Source: a gamma proteobacterium endosymbiont of Lamellibrachia anaximandri (GTDB taxonomy: Bacteria; Pseudomonadota; Gammaproteobacteria; Chromatiales; Chromatiaceae). From it: DNA of 56,989 bases. Positions 9,729-18,900 of the stretch are shown piece by piece (within the stretch, counting starts at the first letter, position 1; each line of letters opens with the position of its first letter). The notes under the pieces were generated by a model that saw nothing but the letters and a program-made list of their open reading frames with translations, did no database searches and had not been told where the DNA came from. Position numbers and translations under genes: made by a program. The stretch spans positions 1 through 56,989 of the forward strand of contig JAESPD010000021.1 in the NCBI GenBank assembly GCA_016756855.1. Reading direction: 5' to 3'.

Positions 9729-9932
9729 ATGGAAGTCATTTATGGTTTGATTCCGGGTATGATTCTGCTCGGTCTGGTGGCTGTGGCAGTGTTATTCTGG
9801 GCAGCCCGCAGTGGTCAGTTTGACGATCTGGAAGGTGAGGCCCACAGGATTCTGATGGATGATGACATTGTCGTTAAAAAGAAAAGACCAAAAACGATGA
9901 TGCCTGACGCGGAAGATCAGGATAAGCGTTGA
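9729..9932 (+). CDS. ccoS: cbb3 oxidase maturation protein CcoS
   Basis: Small single-span protein needed to insert cofactors into cbb3 oxidase. The 67-residue ORF carries the family pattern: one membrane helix near 5-25, then FWAARSGQFDDLEGEAHRIL and an acidic DDD. The tail after residue 50 is basic and poorly conserved. It starts 69 nt after ccoI and is the last gene of the assembly block; a REP pair follows at 9981. Confidence 0.95.
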   Translation: MEVIYGLIPGMILLGLVAVAVLFWAARSGQFDDLEGEAHRILMDDDIVVKKKRPKTMMPDAEDQDKR

Positions 9933-9980
9933 AGCAAACTGTTCCGGTTTCTTACGGAAAATCCTGAACATACCTTAGTC

Positions 9981-10056
9981 GTAGGCCAGTTCAAGCGCAG
10001 CGGAACCGGCAATCGCACTCAATAACGCTCGATCCGCTACGCTTGATCGTGCCTAC
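9981..10056. repeat. REP-like hairpin pair (copy 1)
   Basis: Two imperfect hairpins in opposite orientation: the first (9981-10010) reads about GCCAGTTC-loop-GAACCGGC, the second (10027-10056) CTCGATC-loop-GATCGTG. Their loops, AAGCGCAGCG and CGCTACGCTT, are near reverse complements, so the two halves are inverted copies of one unit. It lies between the convergent ends of ccoS and the gene at 10147. Confidence 0.8.
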
Positions 10057-10146
10057 GCAATGAACTTTCGTGCACAGCCCCCATTGATACCAGCAGTAGG
10101 AGATTTTCTATGGCCTTGGCTTGCGTTGAAACCCGGACAACAATCG

Positions 10147-10833
10147 TCAGTTTACAACCCTCTCCTCTTTGGTGGTCTCGTTGAGTCGCTGAATCAATTG
10201 GTCGATCTCTTTTGGCGGCACATACTGAAAGATCTCTTTGCCCTCGGGATTCAGACCGATGCTCAGCCCCATCTCGGGATAGATCCAGTGCACCACACCG
10301 GTTTCAGCTTCCGGAATCCTCTGTAGGGGTTCTCCAAAACGGCTGCTTAACAGCTCCGCTTCCAGGTTCGCCTGGGGAATATAGTTGATCAATTTTATGG
10401 GAAAAGTTGCTACCAGAAACTGATCTTCAGTGGCAATTTCCACTTTTCGTGTGACCTCAGTGGTGCGGCTGATGCGCCTGCCCCTATCATAGATCTGCTG
10501 CAGGGTCTCTTCATCGCCCTCAAGCACCAGGACGAAATCGGCCCTAAGACCGCTGAGAAAGATGCGCTCAAAGTAGGCTTCAAGTTCAGGCTTTCCTGCT
10601 TTTGTGACAAACAGGCTGACCTTCCCTGAGTCTTGCAAAATATCTCTGGCTTCCTGCAGAGTGCTGCTGCCGAGCTTCAATCCGAACACCTCGGAGACAC
10701 CTGTTCCGTCCACCTTGATATCCCAGGGCAGTTTGGGGTTGGGGTCAGGTGCACGCCCTCCGGGCAGTACCAGAGCAAGCGCCAATGCGACGAGGGTGAG
10801 GGAAAGTACCCAAAAAAAGATCTTTTTTTCCAT
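10147..10833 (-). CDS. Unrecognised membrane-anchored periplasmic protein
   Basis: A 228-residue product with a short charged start (MEKK), one hydrophobic segment at about 5-24 and then a soluble, presumably periplasmic region. The segment VSEVFGLKLGSSTLQEA resembles the strand-helix pattern of small envelope proteins, but I do not recognise a named family. A C-terminal part, GVVHWIYPEMGLSIGLNP, is followed by a charged tail. It faces ccoS convergently across a REP pair and is divergent from a short membrane ORF at 10929. The ORF is long and has normal codon use, so I consider it real; the function is unknown. Confidence 0.75.
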   Translation of the reverse strand: MEKKIFFWVLSLTLVALALALVLPGGRAPDPNPKLPWDIKVDGTGVSEVFGLKLGSSTLQEARDILQDSGKVSLFVTKAGKPELEAYFERIFLSGLRADFVLVLEGDEETLQQIYDRGRRISRTTEVTRKVEIATEDQFLVATFPIKLINYIPQANLEAELLSSRFGEPLQRIPEAETGVVHWIYPEMGLSIGLNPEGKEIFQYVPPKEIDQLIQRLNETTKEERVVN

Positions 10834-10928
10834 TGGCCATCTACCTAGGGCAATTGATAATACACATCGTAGTGCGTTGAGTTCGGCGCTAGTATATGAA
10901 AGATATTCACCGAAGCGGGGATTCTACA

Positions 10929-11072
10929 ATGGGAAACGGTCTTTGGCTTATAACAATTCTCAAAGAGCAGCCCTGGATTGGGTTTGTTGTCGGTTTGGTT
11001 CTCTTTCTGGCGCTGTTTGGACTGAAAAAGTGGCTGTTCGCCAAGATGGAGAGTAACAACGAGTCTTCTTGA
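10929..11072 (+). CDS. Small single-span membrane protein
   Basis: A 47-residue ORF with a hydrophobic segment at about 17-31 (WIGFVVGLVLFLALFGLKKW), a basic KKW cap and a polar tail. A GCGGGG tract lies 7 nt before the ATG. It is divergent from the gene at 10833 and 75 nt upstream of another membrane protein gene on the same strand, so the two may be co-transcribed. No family is recognised; coding status is inferred from the clean transmembrane pattern. Confidence 0.45.
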   Translation: MGNGLWLITILKEQPWIGFVVGLVLFLALFGLKKWLFAKMESNNESS

Positions 11073-11147
11073 AGAGATGCATTTGATTTCGTCTGGTGGT
11101 AACGTCCCGAGCTTTGTACCGTTGTTATCAACCCAGAGTCTGTTCAG

Positions 11148-11678
11148 ATGAAATTCGAGATTGCTGATGAAGTGGCCAGCAAGGCCAAGATACCCCACGA
11201 GATTTTTCTTACCAATCTGATTGGCAACCATATCCTCTGGTTTGTGGCGGCCTTGGGCCTGGCCAAATCCTACTGGCAGCCTGTTGCGATGGTACCTGTC
11301 GTCTCCTTCATGCTGTTGGCTTATACGCTCTGGCGTGCACGACGTTCAAAGATGACCGATGAGTGGTTTGTGATGTGCCACTGGCAGATTTGTGCTGCCC
11401 GGAGCCGACTGTTTATCTACATGTTGGTACTGGGGCTGGTTGCATCGCTGTTGGGTTGGATTGGTTATACCTACTTAGGGATGATGGAGGTGGCAGTCTA
11501 CGCACTGGTTGGTGGGATAGCGGGACTGCCGGTCATGGTGACCGTGCTGGTGTTGATCCTGATGGAATCGGATGCTCTGCATCAGACGATGTTGCACAAA
11601 CTGCCGGATCGTCTGGTCGAGAAGTTTCCGCCACCGGAGAATATTAAGGTAGTGGAAGAGGTCGTGTACGACCACTAA
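11148..11678 (+). CDS. Conserved membrane protein, function unknown
   Basis: A 176-residue protein with four hydrophobic segments at about 27-43, 46-63, 92-112 and 120-142, and a charged C-terminal tail (KLPDRLVEKFPPPENIKVVEE). The centre contains a cytosolic-looking stretch, RARRSKMTDEWFVMCHWQIC. I do not recognise a named domain. Its last 4 nt overlap the end of the convergent gene at 11675. Confidence 0.75.
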   Translation: MKFEIADEVASKAKIPHEIFLTNLIGNHILWFVAALGLAKSYWQPVAMVPVVSFMLLAYTLWRARRSKMTDEWFVMCHWQICAARSRLFIYMLVLGLVASLLGWIGYTYLGMMEVAVYALVGGIAGLPVMVTVLVLILMESDALHQTMLHKLPDRLVEKFPPPENIKVVEEVVYDH

Positions 11679-12049
11679 GGTTCTATCAGCAGGGCGGCTG
11701 CAACCCTGCGTCCCTCAGACATCAGGATATTGTAGGTGCGGCAGGCCGCGGCGGTGGTCATCGACTCGACGCCGATGCCCAGAGCCGCCAGTGGTTGCAG
11801 GAGCGACGGATGGGGGAATCGATGTGTGGCGCCGGTTCCAAGCAGCAGAAGTTCCGGCGCCAACTCAGCGATCTCCGAGAAATCCTCCCTGGCAAGGGTG
11901 TCGAAGGAGTCCGGACGCCAGTGTTCGATGATCTGCCTTGGCAGCAGAATCAGACTATCACGATAGTCCTTGCCGTTGATATTGACCCGCCCATTATCGT
12001 AGGCGTGGATCACATACCCCTGAGATTGATCATCCTGAGTAAATTTCAT
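11675..12049 (-). CDS. Mth938-like domain protein (DUF498 family)
   Basis: A 124-residue protein from the ATG at 12049. It has the Mth938-like pattern: a strand motif YVIHAYDNGRVNINGKDY, a central LAPELLLLGTG, and GIGVESMTTAAACRTYNIL with an adjacent EGRRVAAALL. Proteins of this family are small alpha/beta folds; human NDUFAF3, an assembly factor for respiratory complex I, belongs to it, but the bacterial role is unsettled. A GTG at 12088 would add 13 residues with no better ribosome site. It is encoded convergently to the membrane protein at 11148. Confidence 0.85.
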   Translation of the reverse strand: MKFTQDDQSQGYVIHAYDNGRVNINGKDYRDSLILLPRQIIEHWRPDSFDTLAREDFSEIAELAPELLLLGTGATHRFPHPSLLQPLAALGIGVESMTTAAACRTYNILMSEGRRVAAALLIEP

Positions 12050-12185
12050 AGACAGAAGATACCGGATTCCCGAGGCTGAAAAAAGCACCGCTTCGGGGCA
12101 AGTTTATGTGCTGCGAAATTGATATTTCACTGTCTGTCGGTTACCTTTATCCCTTTTGCCGACTCTAAATAGAGCAGAGGTATTC

Positions 12186-13412
12186 GTGTCTACGTCCGAG
12201 ATGGAAAAGTTCCGCAGAATCGAGCGGTTGCCGCCCTATGTGTTCGCCATTGTGAATGAACTCAAGGCAGCAGCGCGAGCGCGGGGCGAGGACATCATCG
12301 ACTTCGGCATGGGCAACCCGGATCAACCGACTCCTCAGCACATTGTCGACAAGCTCTGCGAAGCGGCCAATCGCAAGGATACCCACCGTTACTCCATGTC
12401 CAAGGGTATTCCACGGCTACGGCGGGCCATGAGTCGCTGGTACAAAAACCGTTACGACGTGGATCTCGATCCCGAGACCCAGGTCATCACCACGATCGGT
12501 TCCAAAGAGGGCCTGGCTCATCTTGCTTTGGCCTGCATGGGACCGGGGGACTCAGTGCTGGTACCCAATCCGGCCTATCCGATCCACCCCTATGGATTCA
12601 TCATCGCGGGTGCCGATGTGCGCCATGTGCCGATGGTTGACGGTGTCGATTTCTTTGAGGAGTTGCAGCGTGCGATCAACGACTCCTGGCCCAAGCCAAA
12701 GATGCTGGTGCTGAATTTTCCCGGTAATCCGACCACCCATTGTGTCGAACTCGACTTTTTCGAGAAGGTGGTGGAGATTGCCAAAGAGCATAATATCTGG
12801 GTGATCCACGATCTGGCCTATGCGGATATCGTCTTCGATGGTTACAAGGCGCCGTCGATACTGCAGATACCTGGCGCGGAGGAGATCGCGGTGGAGTTTT
12901 TCTCGCTCTCAAAGAGTTACAATATGCCCGGCTGGCGCGTGGGTTTCATGTGCGGCAACAAGACCCTGGTGGCAGCACTTTCGCGCATAAAATCCTACCT
13001 CGATTACGGCACCTTTACCCCCATTCAGGTGGCGGCGATTGCTGCACTTGAGGGCCCCCAGGAAGCCGTGGAAGAGATACGCGATATGTATCAGAACCGG
13101 CGCGATACGCTTTGTGACGGCCTCAATAATATCGGTTGGCAGGTGGCGAAACCCAAGGCGACCATGTTCGTCTGGGCGCCGATTCCCGAGTTTTATCGAG
13201 AGAAATTCAAGGATGAAGAGGGAGGTATATCCCTTGCCTTCTCCAAGAAGCTGTTGCAGGAAGCGAAGGTGGCGGTCTCCCCAGGCATAGGCTTTGGTGC
13301 CCATGGAGATGATCACGTGCGCTTCGGATTGATCGAAAACGAACATCGTACCCGACAGGCGGTACGCGGCATTCGCGACATGTTTCGTCGTGACGGCCCT
13401 ATCAGTAACTAA
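12186..13412 (+). CDS. alaC: Alanine-synthesising aminotransferase (AlaC family)
   Basis: Class I/II PLP-dependent aminotransferase of the AlaC/YfdZ type, which transfers an amino group from glutamate to pyruvate. Typical features are [12 protein letters not shown] near the N-terminus, [16 protein letters not shown], the cofactor-contacting [14 protein letters not shown], and the Schiff-base lysine in [16 protein letters not shown]. The GTG at 12186 is preferred to a TTG at 12156 because GAGG lies 6 nt before it; the protein is then 408 residues. It precedes hom by 32 nt, a common alaC-hom order in gammaproteobacteria, so both are probably co-transcribed. Confidence 0.92.
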   Translation: MSTSEMEKFRRIERLPPYVFAIVNELKAAARARGEDIIDFGMGNPDQPTPQHIVDKLCEAANRKDTHRYSMSKGIPRLRRAMSRWYKNRYDVDLDPETQVITTIGSKEGLAHLALACMGPGDSVLVPNPAYPIHPYGFIIAGADVRHVPMVDGVDFFEELQRAINDSWPKPKMLVLNFPGNPTTHCVELDFFEKVVEIAKEHNIWVIHDLAYADIVFDGYKAPSILQIPGAEEIAVEFFSLSKSYNMPGWRVGFMCGNKTLVAALSRIKSYLDYGTFTPIQVAAIAALEGPQEAVEEIRDMYQNRRDTLCDGLNNIGWQVAKPKATMFVWAPIPEFYREKFKDEEGGISLAFSKKLLQEAKVAVSPGIGFGAHGDDHVRFGLIENEHRTRQAVRGIRDMFRRDGPISN

Positions 13413-13444
13413 GGCCTGTTAACAGGCTCTAAGGAGAAAAAACG

Positions 13445-14758
13445 TTGAATCCGGTCAAAGTTGGTTTGTTGGGACTGGGCACTGTGGGTGGTGGCACGCT
13501 GAATGTGTTGACCCGTAATGCACAAGAGATTGCCCGTCGTGCCGGACGCGGTATCCAGATCACACATGCGGCAGCCAAGTCCTACGATCCCGAGGGTCTG
13601 CTCGGGCTGGATCAGGTTGAGGTCTGTGATGATGCCTTCGCGGTAGTGGACAATACGGACGTGGAGATCATCATCGAACTGATCGGAGGTTACTCTCCGG
13701 CCAGGGAACTGGTGCTCAAGGCGATCGAAAACGGCAAACACGTGGTAACCGCCAACAAGGCGCTGATCGCAATGCATGGCAACGAGATCTTCGCAGCGGC
13801 GCAGAAGAAGGGGGTCACCGTCGCCTTCGAGGCTGGCGTGGCAGGTGGTATTCCGATCATCAAGGCGGTGCGTGAAGGACTGGCGGCGAACCGCATCGAG
13901 TGGATTGCCGGCATCATCAACGGCACCGGTAACTTTATTCTCACCGAGATGCGGGACAAGGGGCGTGATTTCGACGATGTGCTGAAAGAGGCTCAGGCAT
14001 TGGGTTATGCCGAGGCCGACCCCACCTTCGACGTGGAGGGCATAGATGCCGCCCATAAGCTGACTATCCTCGCTTCCATTGCGTTTGGCGTGCCGCTGCA
14101 GTTCGACAAGACTTATACCGAAGGGATTGGCAAAATCGAACGGCAGGATGTGGAGTATGCGGAAGAGTTGGGATATCGCATCAAGCATCTGGGCATGACC
14201 CGCAAGACCGGCAAGGGCATCGAGCTGCGGGTGCATCCCACCATGATTCCTGAACGGCGGCTTATCGCCAACGTGGACGGTGTGATGAACGCCGTGCTGG
14301 TGATGGGCGATGCCGTGGGTCCGACCCTCTATTACGGCGCCGGTGCGGGCGCTGAACCTACTGCCTCGGCAGTGGTGGCGGATGTGGTTGATATCGTGCG
14401 CGCCCTCACGACCGATCCTGAGAACCGGGTGCCGCACCTGGCCTTCCAGCCCGACGAGCTTTCCGACCATCCGATTCTGCCGATGGAAGAGGTGCAGACC
14501 GCCTACTATCTGCGTATGACCGTGGATGACAAGCCCGGTGTGGTGGCGGCTATTGCCGGTATTCTCGGTGATGCCGGGATCAGCATCGAAGCGATCCAGC
14601 AGAAAGAGCCCGCAGAAGGGGAGACCCGTGTACCGTTGGTGATGCTGAGCCATCGCGTGGAAGAGCGGCAGATGAATCAGGCCATCGAGACGATCGAGGC
14701 CCTGGATGCGGTTGCCGGAGAGGTGATGCGCATCCGCGTGGAACAGTTGGACGGCTGA
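13445..14758 (+). CDS. hom: Homoserine dehydrogenase
   Basis: NAD(P)-dependent reduction of aspartate semialdehyde to homoserine in the threonine/methionine pathway. The 437-residue protein has the Rossmann glycines in VGLLGLGTVGGGTLN, the family motif AGGIPIIKAVREGLAANRI with GIINGTGNFILTEM, and a C-terminal ACT domain (VDDKPGVVAAIAGILGDAGISI) that implies feedback control. The start is TTG with AAGGAG 9 nt upstream. A 14-bp perfect palindrome, GCCTGTTAACAGGC, at 13414-13427 sits between alaC and that ribosome site. Unlike in many relatives, the next gene is not threonine synthase. Confidence 0.97.
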   Translation: MNPVKVGLLGLGTVGGGTLNVLTRNAQEIARRAGRGIQITHAAAKSYDPEGLLGLDQVEVCDDAFAVVDNTDVEIIIELIGGYSPARELVLKAIENGKHVVTANKALIAMHGNEIFAAAQKKGVTVAFEAGVAGGIPIIKAVREGLAANRIEWIAGIINGTGNFILTEMRDKGRDFDDVLKEAQALGYAEADPTFDVEGIDAAHKLTILASIAFGVPLQFDKTYTEGIGKIERQDVEYAEELGYRIKHLGMTRKTGKGIELRVHPTMIPERRLIANVDGVMNAVLVMGDAVGPTLYYGAGAGAEPTASAVVADVVDIVRALTTDPENRVPHLAFQPDELSDHPILPMEEVQTAYYLRMTVDDKPGVVAAIAGILGDAGISIEAIQQKEPAEGETRVPLVMLSHRVEERQMNQAIETIEALDAVAGEVMRIRVEQLDG

Positions 14759-14785
14759 TTGGTGTAACGCCAAGGCCTGCTACTG

Positions 14786-15814
14786 ATGGCGGTAACGCTG
14801 CATCTGTTGTTGCCCGGCCTGCTCGGTCCGATGCCGTCGTTCAAAGCGGCTGGATTCGAGCTGGGTGTTCCGACACTGGAGCGGATTCTGGCGCGTGCTG
14901 ACCAGAAGGAGACGCCTGGCCACGATCTGTCAACCACCCTGTTTTCCCTGTTCGGTATGGCGGCCCAGCCAGGCCGGGATCTGCCCGAGGGCGCGGTCAA
15001 CTTTCTTGGGAGCGGTGGCTCACCGGGTGAGACCTGTTGGCTGCGTGCCGATCCAGTCCATCTGCGACCGGATCGGGACCGCCTGCTGCTCTTCAACCCA
15101 GAACTGCTCGATGTTGAACAGGCTGAGGCGGATGAGATTGCCGGTCAAATCAATGCGCATTTTGCCGACGATGGTCTTCGTCTGGAAACACCGTTACCGG
15201 CGCACTGGTATCTTCGCCTGGAAAAGTGTCCCGATCTGGTTACCACCAGTCTGGAGCAGGTGGTGGGTCGGAATATCGATTCTTTCCTGCCGAGTGGCCC
15301 AGATGCCGCAAAATGGCGTGCCCTGAGCAACGAAATCCAGATGCTGCTTTTCAATGCGCAGTTGAATCAACGGCGCGAGGCTGAGGGGAGGCTGACTATC
15401 AACGGTCTCTGGCTCTCGGGGGTGGGTTTTCTACCCAGCCTGAAGAGTATTCTGTTTGAGCGGATCATTGGCGATGATCCCTGCAGCAGAGGATTAGCGC
15501 TGCTGGCAGGAATGCAACCCCAGGCGATCCCGGAAAATATTGCAGATGTCTGGCTTCCAGAGGGTGAGACGCTGCTGACTGTTACCGATCTGCTGTCGCC
15601 GGTATTGAATACTGATTCCCTTCGCTGGGTTGAGCAGTTGGCAGCGTTGGATAACAAGTTGCAGCAGCTGACAGAATCGCTGAAAACGCGGAAAAACGCC
15701 CGAATCCACATCTACCCCTGCAACGGAAAAAGCTACACTTTGCAGAAAAAACATCGCTATCGTTTTTGGCGGCGTAGCCGCCCACTGGCTGGACTTTTGG
15801 ACAGAAATCAATAA
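14786..15814 (+). CDS. RpfE-type protein (COG4255-like)
   Basis: A 342-residue cytosolic protein. It carries CWLRADPVHLRPDRDRLLLF and LLFNAQLNQRREAEGRLTIN with GLWLSGVG, the segments I associate with Xanthomonas RpfE homologues, some of which are annotated as cofactor-independent phosphoglycerate mutase-like. The metal and serine motifs of a real phosphoglycerate mutase are not visible, so catalysis is doubtful. It starts 28 nt after hom and its stop overlaps the start of the next gene by one base (TAATG), so all of alaC through the VOC protein may be one transcript. The family call is from memory of motif context; the function is unknown. Confidence 0.75.
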   Translation: MAVTLHLLLPGLLGPMPSFKAAGFELGVPTLERILARADQKETPGHDLSTTLFSLFGMAAQPGRDLPEGAVNFLGSGGSPGETCWLRADPVHLRPDRDRLLLFNPELLDVEQAEADEIAGQINAHFADDGLRLETPLPAHWYLRLEKCPDLVTTSLEQVVGRNIDSFLPSGPDAAKWRALSNEIQMLLFNAQLNQRREAEGRLTINGLWLSGVGFLPSLKSILFERIIGDDPCSRGLALLAGMQPQAIPENIADVWLPEGETLLTVTDLLSPVLNTDSLRWVEQLAALDNKLQQLTESLKTRKNARIHIYPCNGKSYTLQKKHRYRFWRRSRPLAGLLDRNQ

Positions 15815-16197
15815 TGGGTGAACTGATCAATGGTATGCACCACGTCAGCCTGATTGTCGCCGACACATCCAGAGCGCTCGGGTTCTATCGCGACCTGTTG
15901 GGTCTCGAAGTGGACGACGGCCGTCCCGATCTGGGCTATCCCGGCGTCTGGCTGCAGGTGGGCAGACAACAGATCCACCTGCTGGAACTGCCCAATCCTG
16001 ATCCCCTGGAAGGTAGACCTGAGCACGGTGGCAGGGATCGCCACCTGGCGCTGGTTGTCAGCGATCTCGACCGGTTGAAATCCCGTCTCGATCAGGCAGG
16101 TATAACCTTCAGCATCAGCCGCTCCGGGCGGCGGGCTCTCTTCTGTCGTGATCCTGATCAAAATGCACTGGAGTTTATCGAGCTTCCTGCAGCCTGA
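15814..16197 (+). CDS. Glyoxalase/VOC superfamily protein
   Basis: A 127-residue vicinal-oxygen-chelate fold protein built of two beta-alpha-beta-beta-beta units. MHHVSLIVADTSRALGFYRD begins the first and HLALVVSDLDRLKSRLDQAG the second. Candidate metal ligands are the histidines in MHHV and RHLAL and the glutamates in HLLELP and ALEFIEL. The substrate cannot be read from the sequence; members include lactoylglutathione lyases, dioxygenases and resistance proteins. Its ATG overlaps the preceding stop. Confidence 0.88.
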   Translation: MGELINGMHHVSLIVADTSRALGFYRDLLGLEVDDGRPDLGYPGVWLQVGRQQIHLLELPNPDPLEGRPEHGGRDRHLALVVSDLDRLKSRLDQAGITFSISRSGRRALFCRDPDQNALEFIELPAA

Positions 16198-16335
16198 TGT
16201 TCCAGGGGGACTGCACCTCCTCCTCTGTTGCGCCCTTGTTTTCAGGACACATATTTTAACAATCTTTTAGTTCTTCTAGGTTTACAATGTCGCAGTAGTA
16301 TTTTAATTCCTCATCATGTGTAATAAGCAATCTGT

Positions 16336-16770
16336 ATGGCTATCAAACCAATAATAAAAACCAGGATCTTACCCATTAAAAGCGCATGTTGGCTGAAGGG
16401 CCAGTTGCTCAAAAGGCCTGAAATCAACGCTACAGACCTCCCGCTAAACCAGGAAAAAATCCCCTATTGGATCACCCTCAACCAGTGGTGTGAAAGAAAT
16501 CTCTCCTCAGCGACCTACAATCAGATTCAGCATGCCTGGCAGCATAAACGGAACCATGCGAAGAAAAAGGCCGTGCTCTACCTGTTGAGTCCCGAAGGTA
16601 TGTCTCTGCTGGAGGCCGTCCATGTTCGTAATGATATGCAACAGGTGGATGTCGAAATGCTGATCCTGAAGACGGGAATGGATATGATTGGCAATAACGT
16701 TGTGCAGAGGATGCTGAACAGGCTAGCGGCAGACAATTTGCATCTGGATAGTAGTCTGCAAGGGGCCTGA
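16336..16770 (+). CDS. Unrecognised small basic protein
   Basis: A 144-residue ORF with a basic N-terminus, a central HAWQHKRNHAKKKAVLYLL stretch and a helical C-terminal half, SLLEAVHVRNDMQQVDVEML. No signal peptide, membrane segment or known domain is seen. No clear ribosome site precedes the ATG. It lies alone between the alaC-hom cluster and the convergent pdsS gene. It is likely coding on length and codon pattern, but I cannot name it. Confidence 0.55.
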   Translation: MAIKPIIKTRILPIKSACWLKGQLLKRPEINATDLPLNQEKIPYWITLNQWCERNLSSATYNQIQHAWQHKRNHAKKKAVLYLLSPEGMSLLEAVHVRNDMQQVDVEMLILKTGMDMIGNNVVQRMLNRLAADNLHLDSSLQGA

Positions 16771-16812
16771 GGAGAGCGGGAAATCCTTGGGCCCGTTCGA
16801 AATTGCTGCACA

Positions 16813-18894
16813 CTAGCGTGATACGGCACTGGTCGCCAATACAAGATTCACCGAAACCCCATCCCCGGACTTCAGGTTTTCGGCGCTGGCACTTCCCTGG
16901 TGAAACTCACAGATCAATCGCACAAGATAGAGACCGAGGCCGAGATGGGTCTGATCGCCGGCATGGGGACGGACAGAAACCATGGAGTCGAAGAGATGGT
17001 GCTGCATTGTCTCAGGCAGGGGTGGTCCCCGATTGATGACGCTGAGACGGACGCTGTGGTCGGTCTCCTGCGTCACCGCGAGTGTCAGAGGCGTACCTGA
17101 CAGGTGGAAATCCACTGCGTTGCTGACGAGCTTGTCCAGGGCCTGCACGATGAGTTCCGGAGCGGCGTTGATTACCACTGGATTGTCAGGGAGTCGGGCT
17201 TTGATGGTGACTTCAGAATAGGTGACGGCATAGTTGTTCCGCATCACCCGCACCAGTTCCACCAGATCCAGGGGTGTTTTCTCCGCCTGCTGCAGGGTCT
17301 GCTCAAGTCGGGTCGCCTCACGCATGCGGTTGAGAATCAGGGTCAGTCTGTCGATACCCTCCGTGGCGCGGGACAGATAACGTGTCCGGGCCGATGGATC
17401 CTCATCATGCTGCAGGTTCTCCAGGGACGATTTCACCATTGCCAGCGGGGTGCGGAATTCGTGGGAGAGTCGTGATGCCATCGCTTCGAGGTAGCGGTTG
17501 TACTCTTGCAGCCGCTCCAGCACGCTGCTGAAACTACGGCCGAGATCGCCGATCTCATCCGCTGTTTTCTCATGCCTGAGACCGTGCAAAATGCGCCCGT
17601 CAGGAGTGACGGCTTCCTCCACCCGGTTATGCAGGCGACGAATGCGTCTGGTGAGGAGCGTGGCAAACCCGAGTAGTAGACCACCGGTGATCAGGAACAG
17701 CATCAGGGTGATCTGGAATACCCCCTTCAGGGCCTGCTGCTGCATGGTGAGGATGCGCTGGGTGGTCTGTTCCATGACCACTGCACCGCTCACTCCGCCG
17801 TCACCTTTGATTGGGTAGGCGGCTGAAAGTACCACTGTCGACGCATCACCGGCGCGACGTCGATGCACAGTCGGATTGCCCCGCAGCGCCTGGCGGATGT
17901 CAGGGCCATCCAATCTCGCGGCATACTCCTGGTCGTCCAGGAAGTCGCTATCGGGTAGTGGCAGGATCAGGTTCAATAGGCCGGTAAGCAGGCTTTTTTG
18001 CTGGGTGTTTGGTGTTCTCCCAGGGGCGAGACGACCCTTCTGTCCGATTACCCACTGTTGCCGGTTGATGACGCGGATGCGGCTCTCCTGATAGACGAAG
18101 CCGGTCAGCAGTGTGTCCACAGCTTCATATGACGTGACGACAAATGCCAGAGACCCGGGGTGCATCAGACCGGAGGTGGAGGCGACAGTTGCCGGTCTCC
18201 CATCCGCCTCCCCATCCCGATCAAACAACGCCAGAGAGAGGCGCTGTTTGAACAGGCTGTGTGGGACGCGCAACTCAAGGTTGTAACCTGTTTTCGTCTC
18301 CTGCCACTCACCCCTGATGAGAGGCTGGCGGGGGGCGCCCGCCAGTGGTTCAGCAGTCACCCAGCCAGGGGCGGCTGTGCTGACCCGGAAATTTACGATC
18401 TCTCCACCATCACCGATGAGGGCGATGCGCAAGTGGTCTCCCGCGTCTGCGCGATTATCGGTGGGGGAAGGGTAGATCACGGCGTCGTCCCTTGTCTGCA
18501 GCATCAGATAGAGATCGCCCTCATGGATGCCCATCAACAGGGAAAAAGCGGCGGCTTCCGAGTCAGTCTCACTGGAGCGGAAATAGCGCTTCTGCTCCAG
18601 CAGGGTTCTCCAGTCATCTGTATAACCGTCAAGCAGGATCGGCTGTGTGAGGCGATGAGCGTAGAGAATCGAAACGGGATTTTGTGGGTTTGCAGGAATG
18701 GTCGGCAAGCTGGAGGATTGACTGAGCAGATTGGCAATGAGTTCGGCCCGGCCCAGTAGCAGCTCTTCCTGGGAGGCGCGGAGAAAGGACTCGGTCTCGA
18801 TGACATAGCGGTATCCAGCCCAGGGGATGGCCAGCAGGGTGAGGGAGACGAGCAGCAGTTTGAAGCGCAGTCCCTGATAGAATCGCCGCCCCAT
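16813..18894 (-). CDS. pdsS: Dedicated-sortase-system sensor histidine kinase PdsS
   Basis: A 693-residue membrane histidine kinase of the proteobacterial dedicated sortase system. A membrane helix lies near 10-28. A large periplasmic region follows, with LLDGYTDDWRTLL and GYNLELRVPHSLF, a pattern like CBM9-type carbohydrate-binding domains. A second helix (about 390-410), a HAMP linker, the phospho-accepting His478 in LSHEFRTPLAMVK, and an ATP-binding domain with DKLVSNAVDFH and HLGLGLYLVRLI follow. It is 6 nt downstream of pdsR on the minus strand. The system assignment rests on its neighbours: response regulator, OmpA-like protein, VIT/VWA target and class GN sortase. Confidence 0.93.
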   Translation of the reverse strand: MGRRFYQGLRFKLLLVSLTLLAIPWAGYRYVIETESFLRASQEELLLGRAELIANLLSQSSSLPTIPANPQNPVSILYAHRLTQPILLDGYTDDWRTLLEQKRYFRSSETDSEAAAFSLLMGIHEGDLYLMLQTRDDAVIYPSPTDNRADAGDHLRIALIGDGGEIVNFRVSTAAPGWVTAEPLAGAPRQPLIRGEWQETKTGYNLELRVPHSLFKQRLSLALFDRDGEADGRPATVASTSGLMHPGSLAFVVTSYEAVDTLLTGFVYQESRIRVINRQQWVIGQKGRLAPGRTPNTQQKSLLTGLLNLILPLPDSDFLDDQEYAARLDGPDIRQALRGNPTVHRRRAGDASTVVLSAAYPIKGDGGVSGAVVMEQTTQRILTMQQQALKGVFQITLMLFLITGGLLLGFATLLTRRIRRLHNRVEEAVTPDGRILHGLRHEKTADEIGDLGRSFSSVLERLQEYNRYLEAMASRLSHEFRTPLAMVKSSLENLQHDEDPSARTRYLSRATEGIDRLTLILNRMREATRLEQTLQQAEKTPLDLVELVRVMRNNYAVTYSEVTIKARLPDNPVVINAAPELIVQALDKLVSNAVDFHLSGTPLTLAVTQETDHSVRLSVINRGPPLPETMQHHLFDSMVSVRPHAGDQTHLGLGLYLVRLICEFHQGSASAENLKSGDGVSVNLVLATSAVSR

Positions 18895-18900
18895 TTTTGA

